Positions 55,901-64,000 of a stretch of DNA of 64,000 nucleotides are shown piece after piece; the stretch's first letter is position 1, and every line of letters starts with the position of its first letter. Location: NCBI GenBank assembly GCA_029204225.1, contig CM055111.1, forward strand, positions 4,538,433 to 4,602,432, written 5' to 3'. The position numbers and the translations under genes are program-made. The notes under the pieces were generated by a model. That model saw nothing but the letters and a program-made list of their open reading frames with translations. It was not told the origin of the DNA and did no database searches. This stretch comes from Diphasiastrum complanatum. Lineage: Eukaryota; Streptophyta; Lycopodiopsida; Lycopodiales; Lycopodiaceae.

Positions 55901-58900
55901 ATGGTCGGATACTCGAATGAATCACAAGTGTACAGACTCTACAATCCAACCACGAGGAAAGTCGTGTCGAGTAGAGATGTGAAGTTCGACGAGTCCACAT
56001 TCCCTGGATTGAAGGACAAAAAAGGCCATGAGATCTTCACACTGCTGCCGATTCAAGAGGGAGCATCAAATCAGAACAACGAGCCCTAGACTCCAGAGCA
56101 GCAGGAAGCCAAGGATCAACCCGACGAAGAAGAAACATTCGAGCAGCGACGAATCGAACCCAGAAGGTCGACAAGACAAAGAAGACCTCCAGATCGATAC
56201 ACTGACAATCTTCAATGGAGCGAAGACACAAAGTTCGAGTATTGCAGCTTCACTGAAGAGCCAACCACGTATCTAGAAGCTATCTAGAGTCCAGAGGGAG
56301 AATTCTGGAAGCAGGCAATGTCAGAGGAAATCAAATCAATGAGGCAAAACGAGGCATGGACACTAGAGCCACTGCCCGAAAATAAAAAGATCATCGACTG
56401 CAAGTGCGTATACAAAAAGAAAATCTGGCACTGTCGGACGCTACAAAGCAAGGCTTGTCGCAAAGGGCTACACACAAAGTTACGGCGTCGATTATTTCGA
56501 CATGTATTCACCAATGGTCAAAATGACAAGCATTCGACTGCTCCTTGCATACGCTACACAATACAATCTGGAAATTCACCGATGATGTGAAGACAGCCTC
56601 TCTCCATGGAGATCTAGAGGAAGAAATTTTCATGAAGCAGCCTGAAGGATTCGAAGACCCCGACAATCGACAATATGTCTGTCGGTTGCAGAGATGCATT
56701 TATGGTCTAAGGCAGGCATCACGAGCTTGGTACAAGAAGCTCAACAGTCTTCTGAAGTCTCTAGACTTCAATCCTACACAACCAGACTACTGTAATGTCT
56801 ATATAAAGAAAGTAGGAAGAGATTTTGTGATTCTGACTATCTTTGTGGATGACTCCCTTATGAAAGGAAACTCCTTGATGTTGTTTAAAAAAACGAAGAG
56901 TCAAATTTCCGAAAATTATGAACAGATCTAGGAGAAGCAACAAAGTGCCTTGGGCTAGAGATCAGAAGAGATTGAATAAAGTGGAGAAATGCATTCGAGT
57001 CAGTCAGAGTACGCCCGAAAAGTGCTGAAGCAGTATCGAATGATGGACTGCAAAGAAAAGGCCACACCAATGATAGCTGGAGCTAGATTAACGAAGCAGG
57101 ATTGCCCGAATACAGATGAGGAGAGATAGAAGATGGAAGGCATACCCTACCAAAACCTGATCGGTAGTCTGATGTACCTCACAATCTGTACCAGACCCGA
57201 TTTGGCTTTCTCTGTCTATGCTTTAAGCCAACTCTCTTCGAATCCTGGCATGGTGCATTGGCAAATGGCGAAACGAATCCTGCAGTATCTGAAGGGTACC
57301 CAAAATATGGGATTAACCTACAAAGCAGACAACGAAGGCAAAGGATTCGAGCTGCACCACTACAGTGATGCAAGCTGGGCAAGCTGCAAAGATGACAGCA
57401 AGTCTGTGATAGGAGGATGTTCGATTGCGTGCGGAGCAGCAATCAGCTGGATATGCAAGAAACAAACCTTGGTGGCTCAATCCTCATGCGAAGCTGAATA
57501 TGTCGCAGTTTCAAAGGTGGCGAACGAGGTAGTATGGCTGGAGATGATGTTGGAGGCAATTGGCATACCACAAGGAGAACCATGCCCGATGATGATGGAT
57601 TCTCAAAGTGCCATATATCTATCCCAGGATCTTGTTTTCCATTCAAAGACAAAACATATACCTCCGAAGTACCATCATATTCGAGACTTGATCTCGAAGG
57701 GAGAGCTCAAGGTTCAGTACATAAAATATGAAGAGATGATTGCAGATGGTCACAAGTGAAAGTTCTAACTTCTAACTTCTGACAACACAATACATGGCAC
57801 ATGCATGAAATATTTACCATTACTAACTAAACAGTAAATACTTACCAACTGTCTACAAAAGCGCATTCAAATTTGAGTTGCAACTTGCAACTTGCATACC
57901 TGGTGGGGGCAGGTCTCAAGACATCCAAGGTGGACTGTCTCCTGAATATGGCTAGGACCCTAGGCTTCTTGATGGCAAATCTCACCAAGAACCGTGCAGT
58001 ACGCACCATCTCCGCAAGCCATGGAATCTTGGCCACATCCTCGACCAACAAGTCCAAGCAATGTGCAGCACAAGGTGTCCATGTGGGGGCAACTGGGGGG
58101 CGTGATGTGGTGGCCTCTGGCTGTGTCGCCGTGACTGCATCTTGATCTGCCAAAAAAGACAAATTTGAAATCACAATACAATTTAGAAATTAGATGATCA
58201 ATGAAATTGAAACTTCAGACTTGATGTGTCATGTGAGTTAAAACTTAAAACTTGATCGATGTTTGAAGTGTAAGAGTCTTAGAGTTGAATGTTTACCTCT
58301 CGGTCTGGGCCCCATCCTCGAAGGGCCAACCTCCTCCGATGCGACAGGAGTGAGTAGCATGTCAAGAGCATGCATGCAAGGGGCAATCTCGTACCCCCTC
58401 AAACGTGACAAATGTGCCCTGATGCGTGTGGGCCCTCCAGTGTAAGTAGTTCGGAGCATACACTTTATGTTTTGATCAGGGATAATCATATTGTTATTGT
58501 AGTGATGTATGTGGATGATCTTATTATTACAGGATCAGATCATAGTATGATTCAGGAAATCAAGAAAGATCTCTCATCAGAGTTTGATATGAAAGATCTT
58601 GGTTCAGTACAATATTTTCTTGGGATTGAGGTATGGAGAGTAGCACAGGGATTATTTATTTCTCAATCTAAGTATGCTCATGAACTTCTTGAAAAGTTCA
58701 ATATGTCAGAATGCAAGCCTATTTCTACACCATATGATAGTGGATGTAAGCTTACTAAAGTTGAGGAAGATCAGGATGTAGATGAGACGTTATAAAGAAA
58801 GCTTGTTGGAAGCTTAATCTATCTAACTACTATAAGACTAGATATTGCTTATGTTGTGAGTATGGTTACTCAGTTTATGGCTAAGCCTAAGCAGATTCAT

Positions 58901-60751
58901 TGGAAAGCTGCTAAGCGAATACTCGATGTATCCAAGGCACTTTGAGATTTGGTATTCTCTATGGTAGACAGGATGATTTGAAATTACAGGGATATGTGGA
59001 TGCTGATTGGGCTAGAGATGCGGAAGACCGAAGATCTATTACAGGATATGTTTTTAATCTTGGTTCTGGTGCTATCTCTTGGAGTTCAAAGAAGCAGCAT
59101 ACTATTGCTTAGCAGAATATCGAGCTACTACAAGTGCAACATGTGAAGCAATATGGTTGCGAAGGATTCTACATGATCTACATATGGTACAAGATTCACC
59201 TACGGTACTTCAATGCGACAATCAGAGTTGTATTAAATTGGCGAAAAATCCAGTTTTTCACAACAGGACAAAGCATATTGAAGTACAACAACACTTCATC
59301 AGAGAGAAAATTCAAAGTGAGGAAGTGGAGCTTATCTATTGCCCTACGGAAGAACAAGTCGCAAATATTTTTACCGAAGGTCTTGGCAAAGAAAAATTTC
59401 AGAAGTTTAGAGAACTTCTAGGAGTAATAGATAACAAAGTAAACATTAAGGGGGTGTTAAGAATTAATGTTTATTTGATACCCCTTAATGATGGTTTGGC
59501 CATGCCTACGTGCAATTTTTAGGGCCATTCTATTTATAGTAAATTCGTATTTTAAGGCTTATGCATGTAGGTGGGTGCACTACAAATAGATTAGGATCTA
59601 TTTAGTACTTAGAAGTTCATTTTTGGTTCTTACCATATATAGGTAGTATTATTAGTAAATAGCTTTTGTTATTTTGCTATTTACTTTAGGCTCATTAGCT
59701 TTTATCAACATTCAATTCTATTATGCTAGAGCAATTGCTCAATTCTCCTATGATCTGATTTCTCTCTATGTATGGTTTTCTGTGAGTGCTAGTAGGACTA
59801 GTATCTTCATCTAGAATTTGTATCACAAATTCTGACAGGTGGATCGTGTGACGTTCGGTTCCTTGTGGGTAACCGGCACCTGGCAGTTTGTAGTAAAGTA
59901 GGACGTAACAGTCTACTTGAGATTCCTCCATCAACGAGAGAGGGAGAGAAAGAGAAAGAAAGGAAGAAAGCTTTTATAATGTCTTTGAATGCCAAATTAA
60001 TTTCTCTGTGACGTAAAGGAAATACAAGAAATTTAATGCTAGTGCTAAAGTAGAAAAATAGCACAATGTAGTACAATTCAACATGGTAAGATGACATATC
60101 TCTCTCAACTAAGGAAGTTGTAATATCGACTCCTGATAATGTCGTTGGAGGTAGAGCCAGTGCGGTAGATGGTTGCAGGTGTCATCTCTATTTCTATCGG
60201 GTTTGAGATCATAGATTGTGTGCAAATCATCTTGGTTTCTACCATGCAAGATTCATCAATATTAACATAGTCTCAAAGCCCTCTTGTGTCCCATCTCAAG
60301 GTGACATGTTTCAATGAGGCCTATTCCTTGTTTTGCTGCACTTCCTAGTGTAAGCAATAAATAACATTATAAAAATTGGCACAATTAAACCTATAATTGG
60401 TGATACTCATTGTGAATATAAGATTTTCTTTTGAATACAAGCTTAAGGAATTTTTGAAAATGTTTCTTTGGAGAAATCAAGTGCATTTTGTTATTGGTTT
60501 TTTGATAAGGCAAACTATCTTCAAGTTGTTTTCATGAGTTGGGATTTGCATTTATCTTGATGCTGGAAGACTTAAGGGGGTTTCTCTTCATTAGTATTCT
60601 TCAAAGTTAATGGATATTGGCTACAAAATATGTCTTCCCTTCATCTAGTTACAACGTGTGCAGGCTCGGATCGTGAAAGTAGAAAAACGCATCAACGAAA
60701 TTGTTAATAGACTCAACAAAACAAAGGTTGAAAGGACACCGGACTTCAAAG
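40545..60751 (+). CDS. CCDC25 homologue (NFACT-R/DUF814 domain), four exons, 3' end outside window
   Basis: Exons: 40545-40657, 43696-43823, 45832-45935 and 60664-60751. All have GT-AG borders and compatible phases, giving 144 residues before a fourth intron that runs off the window. The start [19 protein letters not shown] and motifs [59 protein letters not shown] and [16 protein letters not shown] match the conserved eukaryotic CCDC25 family (about 200-210 aa). Its missing part is the Lys/Glu-rich coiled-coil tail. The first ~110 residues form the NFACT-R domain, which is linked to RNA and ribosome-associated proteins. Introns are 3038, 2008 and 14728 bp; the third holds a nested transposon stack. 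The cytosolic role in plants is not established. Confidence 0.92.
41203..42365 (-). mobile_element. Internally deleted relative of Copia A in intron 1
   Basis: On the minus strand, the gag end ([14 protein letters not shown]) is joined directly to the region just before reverse transcriptase (ETIKD, then [19 protein letters not shown]). The first part of reverse transcriptase follows ([28 protein letters not shown], to VMYVDDLVI). It then jumps to a 3' LTR (about 41545-41203) related to that of Copia A, with GGCGCCAGCC, GTGAGTGCTAGTAGGACTAGT (on minus) and the TTTTGACA end. Protease, integrase, RNase H and the 5' LTR are absent. Confidence 0.85.
42595..42966 (+). pseudogene. Copia RNase H fragment in intron 1
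   Basis: The plus strand reads SWAIKKQP, then a broken middle, then [19 protein letters not shown]-like text across frames, then [17 protein letters not shown]. This is the C-terminal part of a Copia RNase H region. A purine tract (GAAGGGGAGAA) near 42952-42963 and a TGTAGGGACAATGG start (42967) suggest its 3' LTR follows, but I could not find the LTR end. Confidence 0.7.
43620..43673 (+). repeat. (GA)n microsatellite just before exon 2
   Basis: The 54 bp GA tract ends about 22 bp upstream of the CCDC25 exon 2 acceptor, in the place where a pyrimidine tract would normally be. The acceptor itself is preceded by ATTATTTTGTGTTATGCAG. Confidence 0.95.
45448..45494. promoter_or_regulatory. Heat-shock-element-like array in intron 2
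   Basis: TTC(48-50)-GAA(53-55)-TTC(58-60)-GAA(63-65), each two bases apart (last two digits of 454xx), forms a perfect four-module heat shock element. A second set TTC/GAA (45470-45477) and TTC/TTC/GAA (45482-45494) follows. Such arrays bind heat shock factors, but this one is deep in an intron and may be a repeat by-product. Confidence 0.4.
46203..46294 (+). repeat. Compound (GT)n(GA)n microsatellite in intron 3
   Basis: About 44 bp of GT passes directly into about 48 bp of GA. The Ser-Leu and His-Thr frames through it are artefacts. Confidence 0.97.
46295..47084. other. Unclassified part of intron 3
   Basis: The minus-strand frames here (46587-47085) contain ordinary-looking protein text such as [16 protein letters not shown] but no domain I recognise, and a GA tract (46917-46986) runs through the longest one. 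It may be a decayed gene or transposon fragment. Confidence 0.35.
46917..46986 (+). repeat. (GA)n microsatellite, 70 bp
   Basis: A pure GA tract inside intron 3 of the CCDC25-type gene. Confidence 0.97.
47085..48703 (+). pseudogene. Ty3/gypsy chromovirus remnant: integrase and chromodomain
   Basis: Broken plus-strand frames show NVADALNQ (end of RNase H; usual form NVADALSR), an integrase zinc domain ([26 protein letters not shown]) and integrase core pieces ([43 protein letters not shown]). A conserved [11 protein letters not shown] part follows, then a chromodomain-like end ([24 protein letters not shown], in two runs, then [13 protein letters not shown]). Several stops and frameshifts are present. 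Protease, reverse transcriptase and 5' LTR are missing. A purine tract (AAGAGGGAGGGAA) leads into the 3' LTR at 48704. Confidence 0.9.
48704..48984 (+). repeat. Gypsy 3' LTR, first part
   Basis: It begins TGTTAGGGATCC right after the purine tract. The LTR is interrupted by Copia A and appears to resume at 59838, ending GGACGTAACA at 59910, so its ends are TGTTA and TAACA. I found no second gypsy LTR to confirm this. Confidence 0.7.
49287..49299 (+). other. Primer-binding site of Copia A
   Basis: TGGTATCAGAGCA directly follows the TTTTGACA end of the 5' LTR, as in Copia C. Confidence 0.92.
49490..49800 (+). repeat. Tandem repeats in the Copia A leader
   Basis: Short units containing CTTCTGAGGGCGGCAGTA are followed by longer units (about 50 bp) with GCAGACCTGGTGCAGG and GCATCTGAGG. 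At least three copies of each class are visible. They lie between primer-binding site and gag, where packaging signals of retrotransposons often are. Confidence 0.8.
49888..50871 (+). pseudogene. Copia A gag, frame altered in its C-terminal part
   Basis: The frame begins [20 protein letters not shown] and is a standard Copia gag to about residue 195. From about 50475 the real coding frame shifts: another frame reads [20 protein letters not shown] and then the zinc knuckle [14 protein letters not shown] at 50630-50671, with a TGA just before it. The open frame returns to the normal one near 50705 ([20 protein letters not shown]). The 327-residue ORF therefore skips the zinc knuckle. Confidence 0.85.
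50914..52395 (+). pseudogene. Copia A protease end, integrase and linker
   Basis: Three neighbouring frames show [15 protein letters not shown], the integrase zinc part ([23 protein letters not shown]), the core ([40 protein letters not shown]) and the downstream linker ([14 protein letters not shown]). Frameshifts near 51430 and 51790 and stops near 50870, 51850 and 52395 break it. The three catalytic residues D, D and E are retained, unlike in Copia C and D. Confidence 0.88.
52690..54105. other. hAT 3' non-coding part
   Basis: AT-rich DNA with many short direct repeats of TAACTACTAAGTTCTAAC, AGTTGAAAGTTGAA and GAAACTTGAAACTT type. The same kind of repeats occurs on the other side of Copia B2 (57760-57890), supporting one interrupted element. 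No coding sequence was recognised. Confidence 0.55.
54150..57755 (+). pseudogene. Copia B2: LTR-less Copia internal fragment
   Basis: Plus-strand order: gag part (54150-54620, [35 protein letters not shown]); protease ([14 protein letters not shown], 54772); integrase zinc part and core ([43 protein letters not shown] with the second D replaced by [10 protein letters not shown]); reverse transcriptase (56318-56935, [27 protein letters not shown]); RNase H (57133-57755, [20 protein letters not shown]). Many frameshifts are present. It starts inside gag and stops inside the usual ADG-TK end, with no LTR on either side. It is related to Copia B1 at the left of the window. Confidence 0.88.
58460..59454 (+). 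pseudogene. Copia A reverse transcriptase end and RNase H
   Basis: It resumes with TLYVLIRD and [14 protein letters not shown], then [19 protein letters not shown] and [11 protein letters not shown], RNase H ([19 protein letters not shown]) and the end region [20 protein letters not shown] in slightly broken frames. A stop at 58793 and frameshifts near 58925 and 59110 disable it. The purine-rich AACATTAAGGGGG before 59455 is the polypurine tract. Confidence 0.87.
59455..59837 (+). repeat. Copia A 3' LTR (383 bp)
   Basis: It starts TGTTAAGAATTAATG after the purine tract and ends ACAAATTCTGACA. It matches the 5' LTR from about 48995 on, apart from a ~50 bp block (with GGCTGGCGCCCCACC) present only in the 5' copy. 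Confidence 0.9.
59838..59910 (+). repeat. Gypsy 3' LTR, last part
   Basis: This directly follows Copia A and ends GGACGTAACA. The TAACA end pairs with the TGTTA start at 48704, so I read it as the end of the gypsy LTR that Copia A interrupted. The assignment rests on this pairing alone. Confidence 0.55.
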
Positions 60752-60878
60752 GTACTTGCCTTGTTTTCATAAGCAATGTTTCTTTGGGTTTTCATTAGCA
60801 ATGTTTATTTTGTTGCATAATGAGTTTCTAATCTCTACATGAGAAAACTTGTAGTGAGAAGTAAAAATTGGACATTTG

Positions 60879-61940
60879 ATAGAATCTGAGTGATTCTCAA
60901 ACTAGGAGTAGACTAATCTCATTAGTACTCACAAAACACCAAACACAAGAGGAAGAAGATAAACCACAAGAGCAATGATCTGAATTGAATTAATGAAGGA
61001 GGGCACCCATATGCTCTTTTAGAGACTTGACTAACTCTAAGGCAAAAGCTATTTGCCTAAAATACTGTTTGGCAAAAGCAATTATGCTAATTACTAAATC
61101 TCAGAAATAACAATCTATGTTAGTATAAATATAAAATAGTATTCTTTACTATTCTATACTAAAAATTGGTACCTTTCCCTTCGCTTACCAAGATCCACCT
61201 GTGTACTCATCCTTGGTACAATTTGTGTAGAACCTGTATCACATGGAGCTGTATCTTCCTGAATATCATCTATGACAGGAGTTTTTGATGTAGGAGAAAA
61301 TACATCCTCCTCATGATCTTCTAGGTTAGAAGACTCACTTTCTTCAAACACAACATCCCTGCTCATAATCACCTTCTTACTGGTAAGATTATAAAGGCGA
61401 TATGCCTTCTCTTGCTCATCATAACCAAGGACTAAACACTTGACTGCCTTTGAATCAAGCTTTTAACAATTATCTTTAGGAATATGAGCATATGCAATAC
61501 AACCAAAAACTCGTAGATGATCCACTTTAGGTTTTATACCTGCGAAAGCTTCTTCTGGAGTTCGATTTAGAACAGCTTTTGTAGGACTTCTATTAAGTAA
61601 GTAAACTGTTGTACTAATTGCTTCGTCCCACAAATGATTCTTGAGGTTCTTACCTCGTAACATGCTTTGAGCACTCTCCACAATAGACCTGTTCTTTCTC
61701 TCGGCTACTCCATTATGTTGTGGTGTATCAGTCGAAGCAAATTGTCTCTTGATTCCATGTTCTTTGCATAATTCCTGGAACTCTATAGATATGAACTCAC
61801 CTCCCTTATCTGAACGTAGAATCTTGATTTGCTTTCTTGTCTGCTTCTCAACAAGTGCATCCCTTTTGACAATATTAGTCGACCCTTTTGACAGTACATG
61901 TAATGAGGATCCTCGTCCCACTTTTTCTCAATCCAATTAG
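60879..61940 (-). mobile_element. Copia E remnant in intron 4, related to Copia A
   Basis: On the minus strand: integrase core (61921-61463, [43 protein letters not shown]) and the linker (61440-61154, YDEQEKAYRLYN, VIMSRDVVFEE). The sequence then passes straight into a 3' LTR-like region (about 61140-60879) with a GTGAGTACTAATGAG part similar to the Copia A LTR. Reverse transcriptase and RNase H are absent, and the upstream part is truncated. Confidence 0.8.
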
Positions 61941-62061
61941 TGTTGGATGTAATATATTTTGGAGGAAAAACAAACTTCTTGATTCAAGCAAATATGTGAA
62001 AGGAATATAGATGAGTGTACCCTTTTTTATGAGAAGTAAAACTGCAATTCTAAAGAAAGCT

Positions 62062-62252
62062 TTAGCAGAAGAACATTTTTGTTTGCGTGTTCTTAGGAAA
62101 TCCTGGAAGTGGAGTCACAACTGGTCCTTCTTGAGATGCTGATCTTCCCAATTGAGAAGATGTTTCAGAGCCCCCGTCTAAGTAATAAGTTGTTGAAATT
62201 CATCCGGGGAGAAACCGATCTCATCATATAAGACATAGTAGTGTGTAGGTCT
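62062..62252 (-). pseudogene. AGO4-like Argonaute C-terminal fragment, right copy
   Basis: The minus strand encodes [18 protein letters not shown], then, after a frame break at a deletion joining both exon pieces, SETSSQLGRSASQEG up to TKMFFC and a TAA stop. The final MFFC is the usual Argonaute ending, better kept here than in the left copy (31609-31885). The intron-like text with CCCTAAACCCTAAACCC now lies upstream (62253-62300) instead of between the pieces. It is a rearranged gene fragment. Confidence 0.85.
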
Positions 62253-62828
62253 AGGGTTTAGGGTTTAGGGATGAAGTTGTAGCATAAGTAATCAGTAAGC
62301 TCTGTATCCAGCACCTTTCTGAAAGCTCTTCATCATCATTGAACACACTACGTTGGGTCTCAACATATTTCTCAGCTTCAAGCCATTCCTTAGTACTCCA
62401 AGACCTTCACTTCCTCGGCAGGAAAATCCACTGATTGGAAATCAGTGGGTGAAATCTGACCAAAAACGTTTGACGTGGATTTGAGGGAGGAGCAATTAAT
62501 GACGTAGTAAAATGTTTGAGTACATAAAGGCGACACAACCACTCCTATCATCGGCATGCACTGGAAGGACCTTTTTGACCGTTGCTTTCTTACAAATCTT
62601 CCTGGCCAAATATCCAGGTGAAAGGGTATTGATCACTGGCCCCAGAAGGCATGCAGCTTCCTTGGGTGTCCGAGATAAGGAAATGGGCAGTGAAGCCAAT
62701 TCCTTTACACAACGTGTATGAAGCCCATAAAACTGTAGAGAAGAACGTGGTTAAAAGTTTTTTAGATGAAGGGCATTTCCCACGCACAAAGAACACGAGG
62801 ATACTTCTCCCAACAATCTTCTGGTCTT

Positions 62829-62847
62829 GAGAGAGAGAGAGAGAGTT
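62829..62847 (+). repeat. Short (GA)n tract
   Basis: A 19 bp GA repeat within intron 4. No other feature was recognised between 62310 and 63040. Confidence 0.85.
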
Positions 62848-63039
62848 TAGATATAAGCTCCTTTGCAGTGTATGTTTACATTTTTGAATACTCAATTTCA
62901 AGACTCTTCCACCAGGCTCATACTTTTCTAAACATGATGAAGTTCAGCATATTTATTCTAATGTAACCCCATTTCTTGTGATGGTGTTTAGGCTCAAGCT
63001 ACCGTACCTCAGATTGTCAGAAATATATATTATACACTC

Positions 63040-63310
63040 AACTATGCCACGACCACCGTTACCCAGGAGAATATTATATTTAAAAGTCCTTTTCCAAAAA
63101 ACACCTCGATTCTCCAAAGCACAGTTCAAATCCTATGTTTTTAATATCCAGAGCAGCAACAAGTCCAACTAAACTGAAGGCAAAATTTGTTTAGGCAAAA
63201 AATGTGAATCTGGTTGACCTGAACCTTGGATAACGAACTGTACAGAATGATAATTCCCTAAACCTGAACCTTGGATAACGAACCTTGGATAAAGGAGGCT
63301 TTGTTAACTG
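63040..63310 (-). repeat. Inner part of repeat family X, right copy
   Basis: The reverse complement carries two TTATCCAAGGTTCAGG words, TTTTGCCTTCAGTTTAGT and AGAATCGAGG in the same order as 30817-31020. Confidence 0.7.
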
Positions 63311-63539
63311 GCATGAAGGAAAAGTTCTAGAAAAGTTGCTTGGTATTGGTGACTTCACAATTTTTTTGAAATTTATGCCCGGACAGCATAAGGCACTTGG
63401 ACATGTACAAATAATAGAATGAAGCTAGAGGCCTCATTGACAGGGACATGCAATTTCCCGAGCATTCAGAATTGGTCAAAAGCATAAGGTCTTTGTTTAT
63501 CGCCTTGTGGCAGAAATAAATGCGGAGAAAAAGATTGAG

Positions 63540-63790
63540 GGTGGTGGTTAGGTTTGTTGCAAATTTTTTTGGTACCTTTTTCGATTTTTTTAGCAAGAGG
63601 GGGGAGGTATGTGCCAGACACTCTTAATAATTAATTCCGGGGGGAGGTAGGAGGAGGAAAATTATTTTTATTTGTTATTGGGCATGTGGGAGCGAGCGGG
63701 GAGGGGCTTGTATTTTATTTTTTTTAAATTTGAAAAATGGCGGACGCGTCCACCCTTAGACGCACCCCTGGCGCGTCCACGTCCGGACGC
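63540..63790 (-). repeat. Outer end of repeat family X, right copy
   Basis: The reverse complement matches 30165-30460, with GCGTCC/GGACGC words at the outer end. The interior between the outer and inner parts differs between the two copies. Confidence 0.7.
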
Positions 63791-64000
63791 ATCATCATGC
63801 AGATCAGGGAGAGCAGATGAGACTACTTCGACCGACCCATTCGTGTCGTAGCCCACATGTTGCACCCCCTATGCCGCTCTTCCAGACGTGAGGACGACGT
63901 AGAGCTCCATGCGAGATGGTTGGAGTACACCTACCTTAGTCCACTACTCATATCTGTACCCAATGAGTTTGTAGGCCGTACTCAATGAAATTTGTGGACT

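Larger units (their letters stand above)
52690..58459 (-). mobile_element. hAT transposon remnant inside Copia A
   Basis: On the minus strand: the end of a BED zinc finger ([17 protein letters not shown], 58455-58380); a hAT transposase core segment ([38 protein letters not shown], 58110-57870); and a short acidic tail ending at 54106 ([13 protein letters not shown] and stop). The left end at 52690 reads GGTTGCATCCCGATTCGAG, with four TTCGAA words in the next ~100 bp, like a hAT end with subterminal motifs. The right end is cut within the BED finger, so the 5' part is lost together with part of the Copia A reverse transcriptase. Copia B2 sits inside it. Confidence 0.8.
48985..59837 (+). mobile_element. 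Copia A: Ty1/copia element carrying further insertions
   Basis: The 5' LTR (48985-49286) and 3' LTR (59455-59837) share long near-identical stretches, including GTGAGTGCTAGTAGGACTAG. The 5' LTR lacks ~130 bp near its start and the 3' LTR lacks ~50 bp present in the 5' copy. Order: primer-binding site at 49287, leader with tandem repeats, gag (49888-50871), protease (DSGASKHMT near 50840), integrase (50914-51820), linker and start of reverse transcriptase to 52689, a 5.77 kb interruption, the rest of reverse transcriptase from 58460 ([12 protein letters not shown]), RNase H to 59427, purine tract and 3' LTR. About 150 residues of reverse transcriptase are missing at the interruption, so the element is dead. 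Confidence 0.9.

Noticed and set aside
48980-59842. Target-site duplication for Copia A
   Set aside because: The five bases before the 5' LTR (GATGC) and after the 3' LTR (GGTGG) do not match, so insertion into the gypsy LTR is inferred from order and the TGTTA/TAACA ends only.
62249-62270. Telomere-like TTTAGGG repeats
   Set aside because: Only two or three units within the AGO4-like repeat; not enough for an interstitial telomere tract.

Overview
This window looks like nuclear DNA of a land plant with a large, repeat-rich genome. Three things suggest this: split genes with GT-AG introns up to about 14.7 kb, a plastid-type HPP membrane protein and an AGO4-type Argonaute fragment, and at least eight Copia fragments plus Ty3/gypsy and hAT pieces and long CT/GA microsatellites. 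A gymnosperm is my best guess, but I cannot name a species from sequence alone.

Layout. 0-8.2 kb: a minus-strand Copia fragment (B1) is interrupted by an unclassified ~1.1 kb insertion (U1). U1 is interrupted in turn by a nearly full-length Copia element (Copia C) with an uninterrupted 1318-residue gag-pol frame. 8.2-23 kb: AT-rich DNA without convincing genes, holding a diverged repeat family, a ~510 bp CT tract, a broken Copia fragment (15.1-16.3 kb) and a 105 bp GA tract. 23.9-28.5 kb: a complete five-exon gene for a chloroplast HPP-family protein (252 aa), with a possible divergent ORF upstream. 29.8-32 kb: duplicated CT/AT microsatellites and a repeat carrying the C-terminal end of an AGO4-like gene. 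33.5-34.7 kb: a two-exon minus-strand gene (233 aa) that I do not recognise. 35.3-39.4 kb: a ~170 bp tandem repeat and a minus-strand Copia fragment (D).

40.5 kb to the right edge: a CCDC25/NFACT-R-type gene. Four exons are visible, coding about 144 residues, and the 3' end lies outside the window. Its introns (3.0, 2.0, 14.7 and more than 3.2 kb) are filled with transposons. Intron 3 holds a stack: a chromodomain-type gypsy LTR contains Copia A, which contains a hAT remnant, which contains an LTR-less Copia fragment (B2). Intron 4 holds another deleted Copia (E) and a second, inverted copy of the AGO4-like repeat.

The host genes are independent transcription units with no visible shared pathway. 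The HPP protein should act in plastid membranes (related proteins transport nitrite). The CCDC25 homologue carries a domain linked to RNA or ribosome-associated functions. Most of the window is a record of transposon insertion and decay. The most instructive items are a 619 bp inversion in the 5' LTR of Copia C that a target-site duplication resolves, loss of catalytic integrase residues in otherwise well-preserved elements, the four-layer nest inside a gene intron, and the pair of inverted AGO4-like fragments about 30 kb apart.
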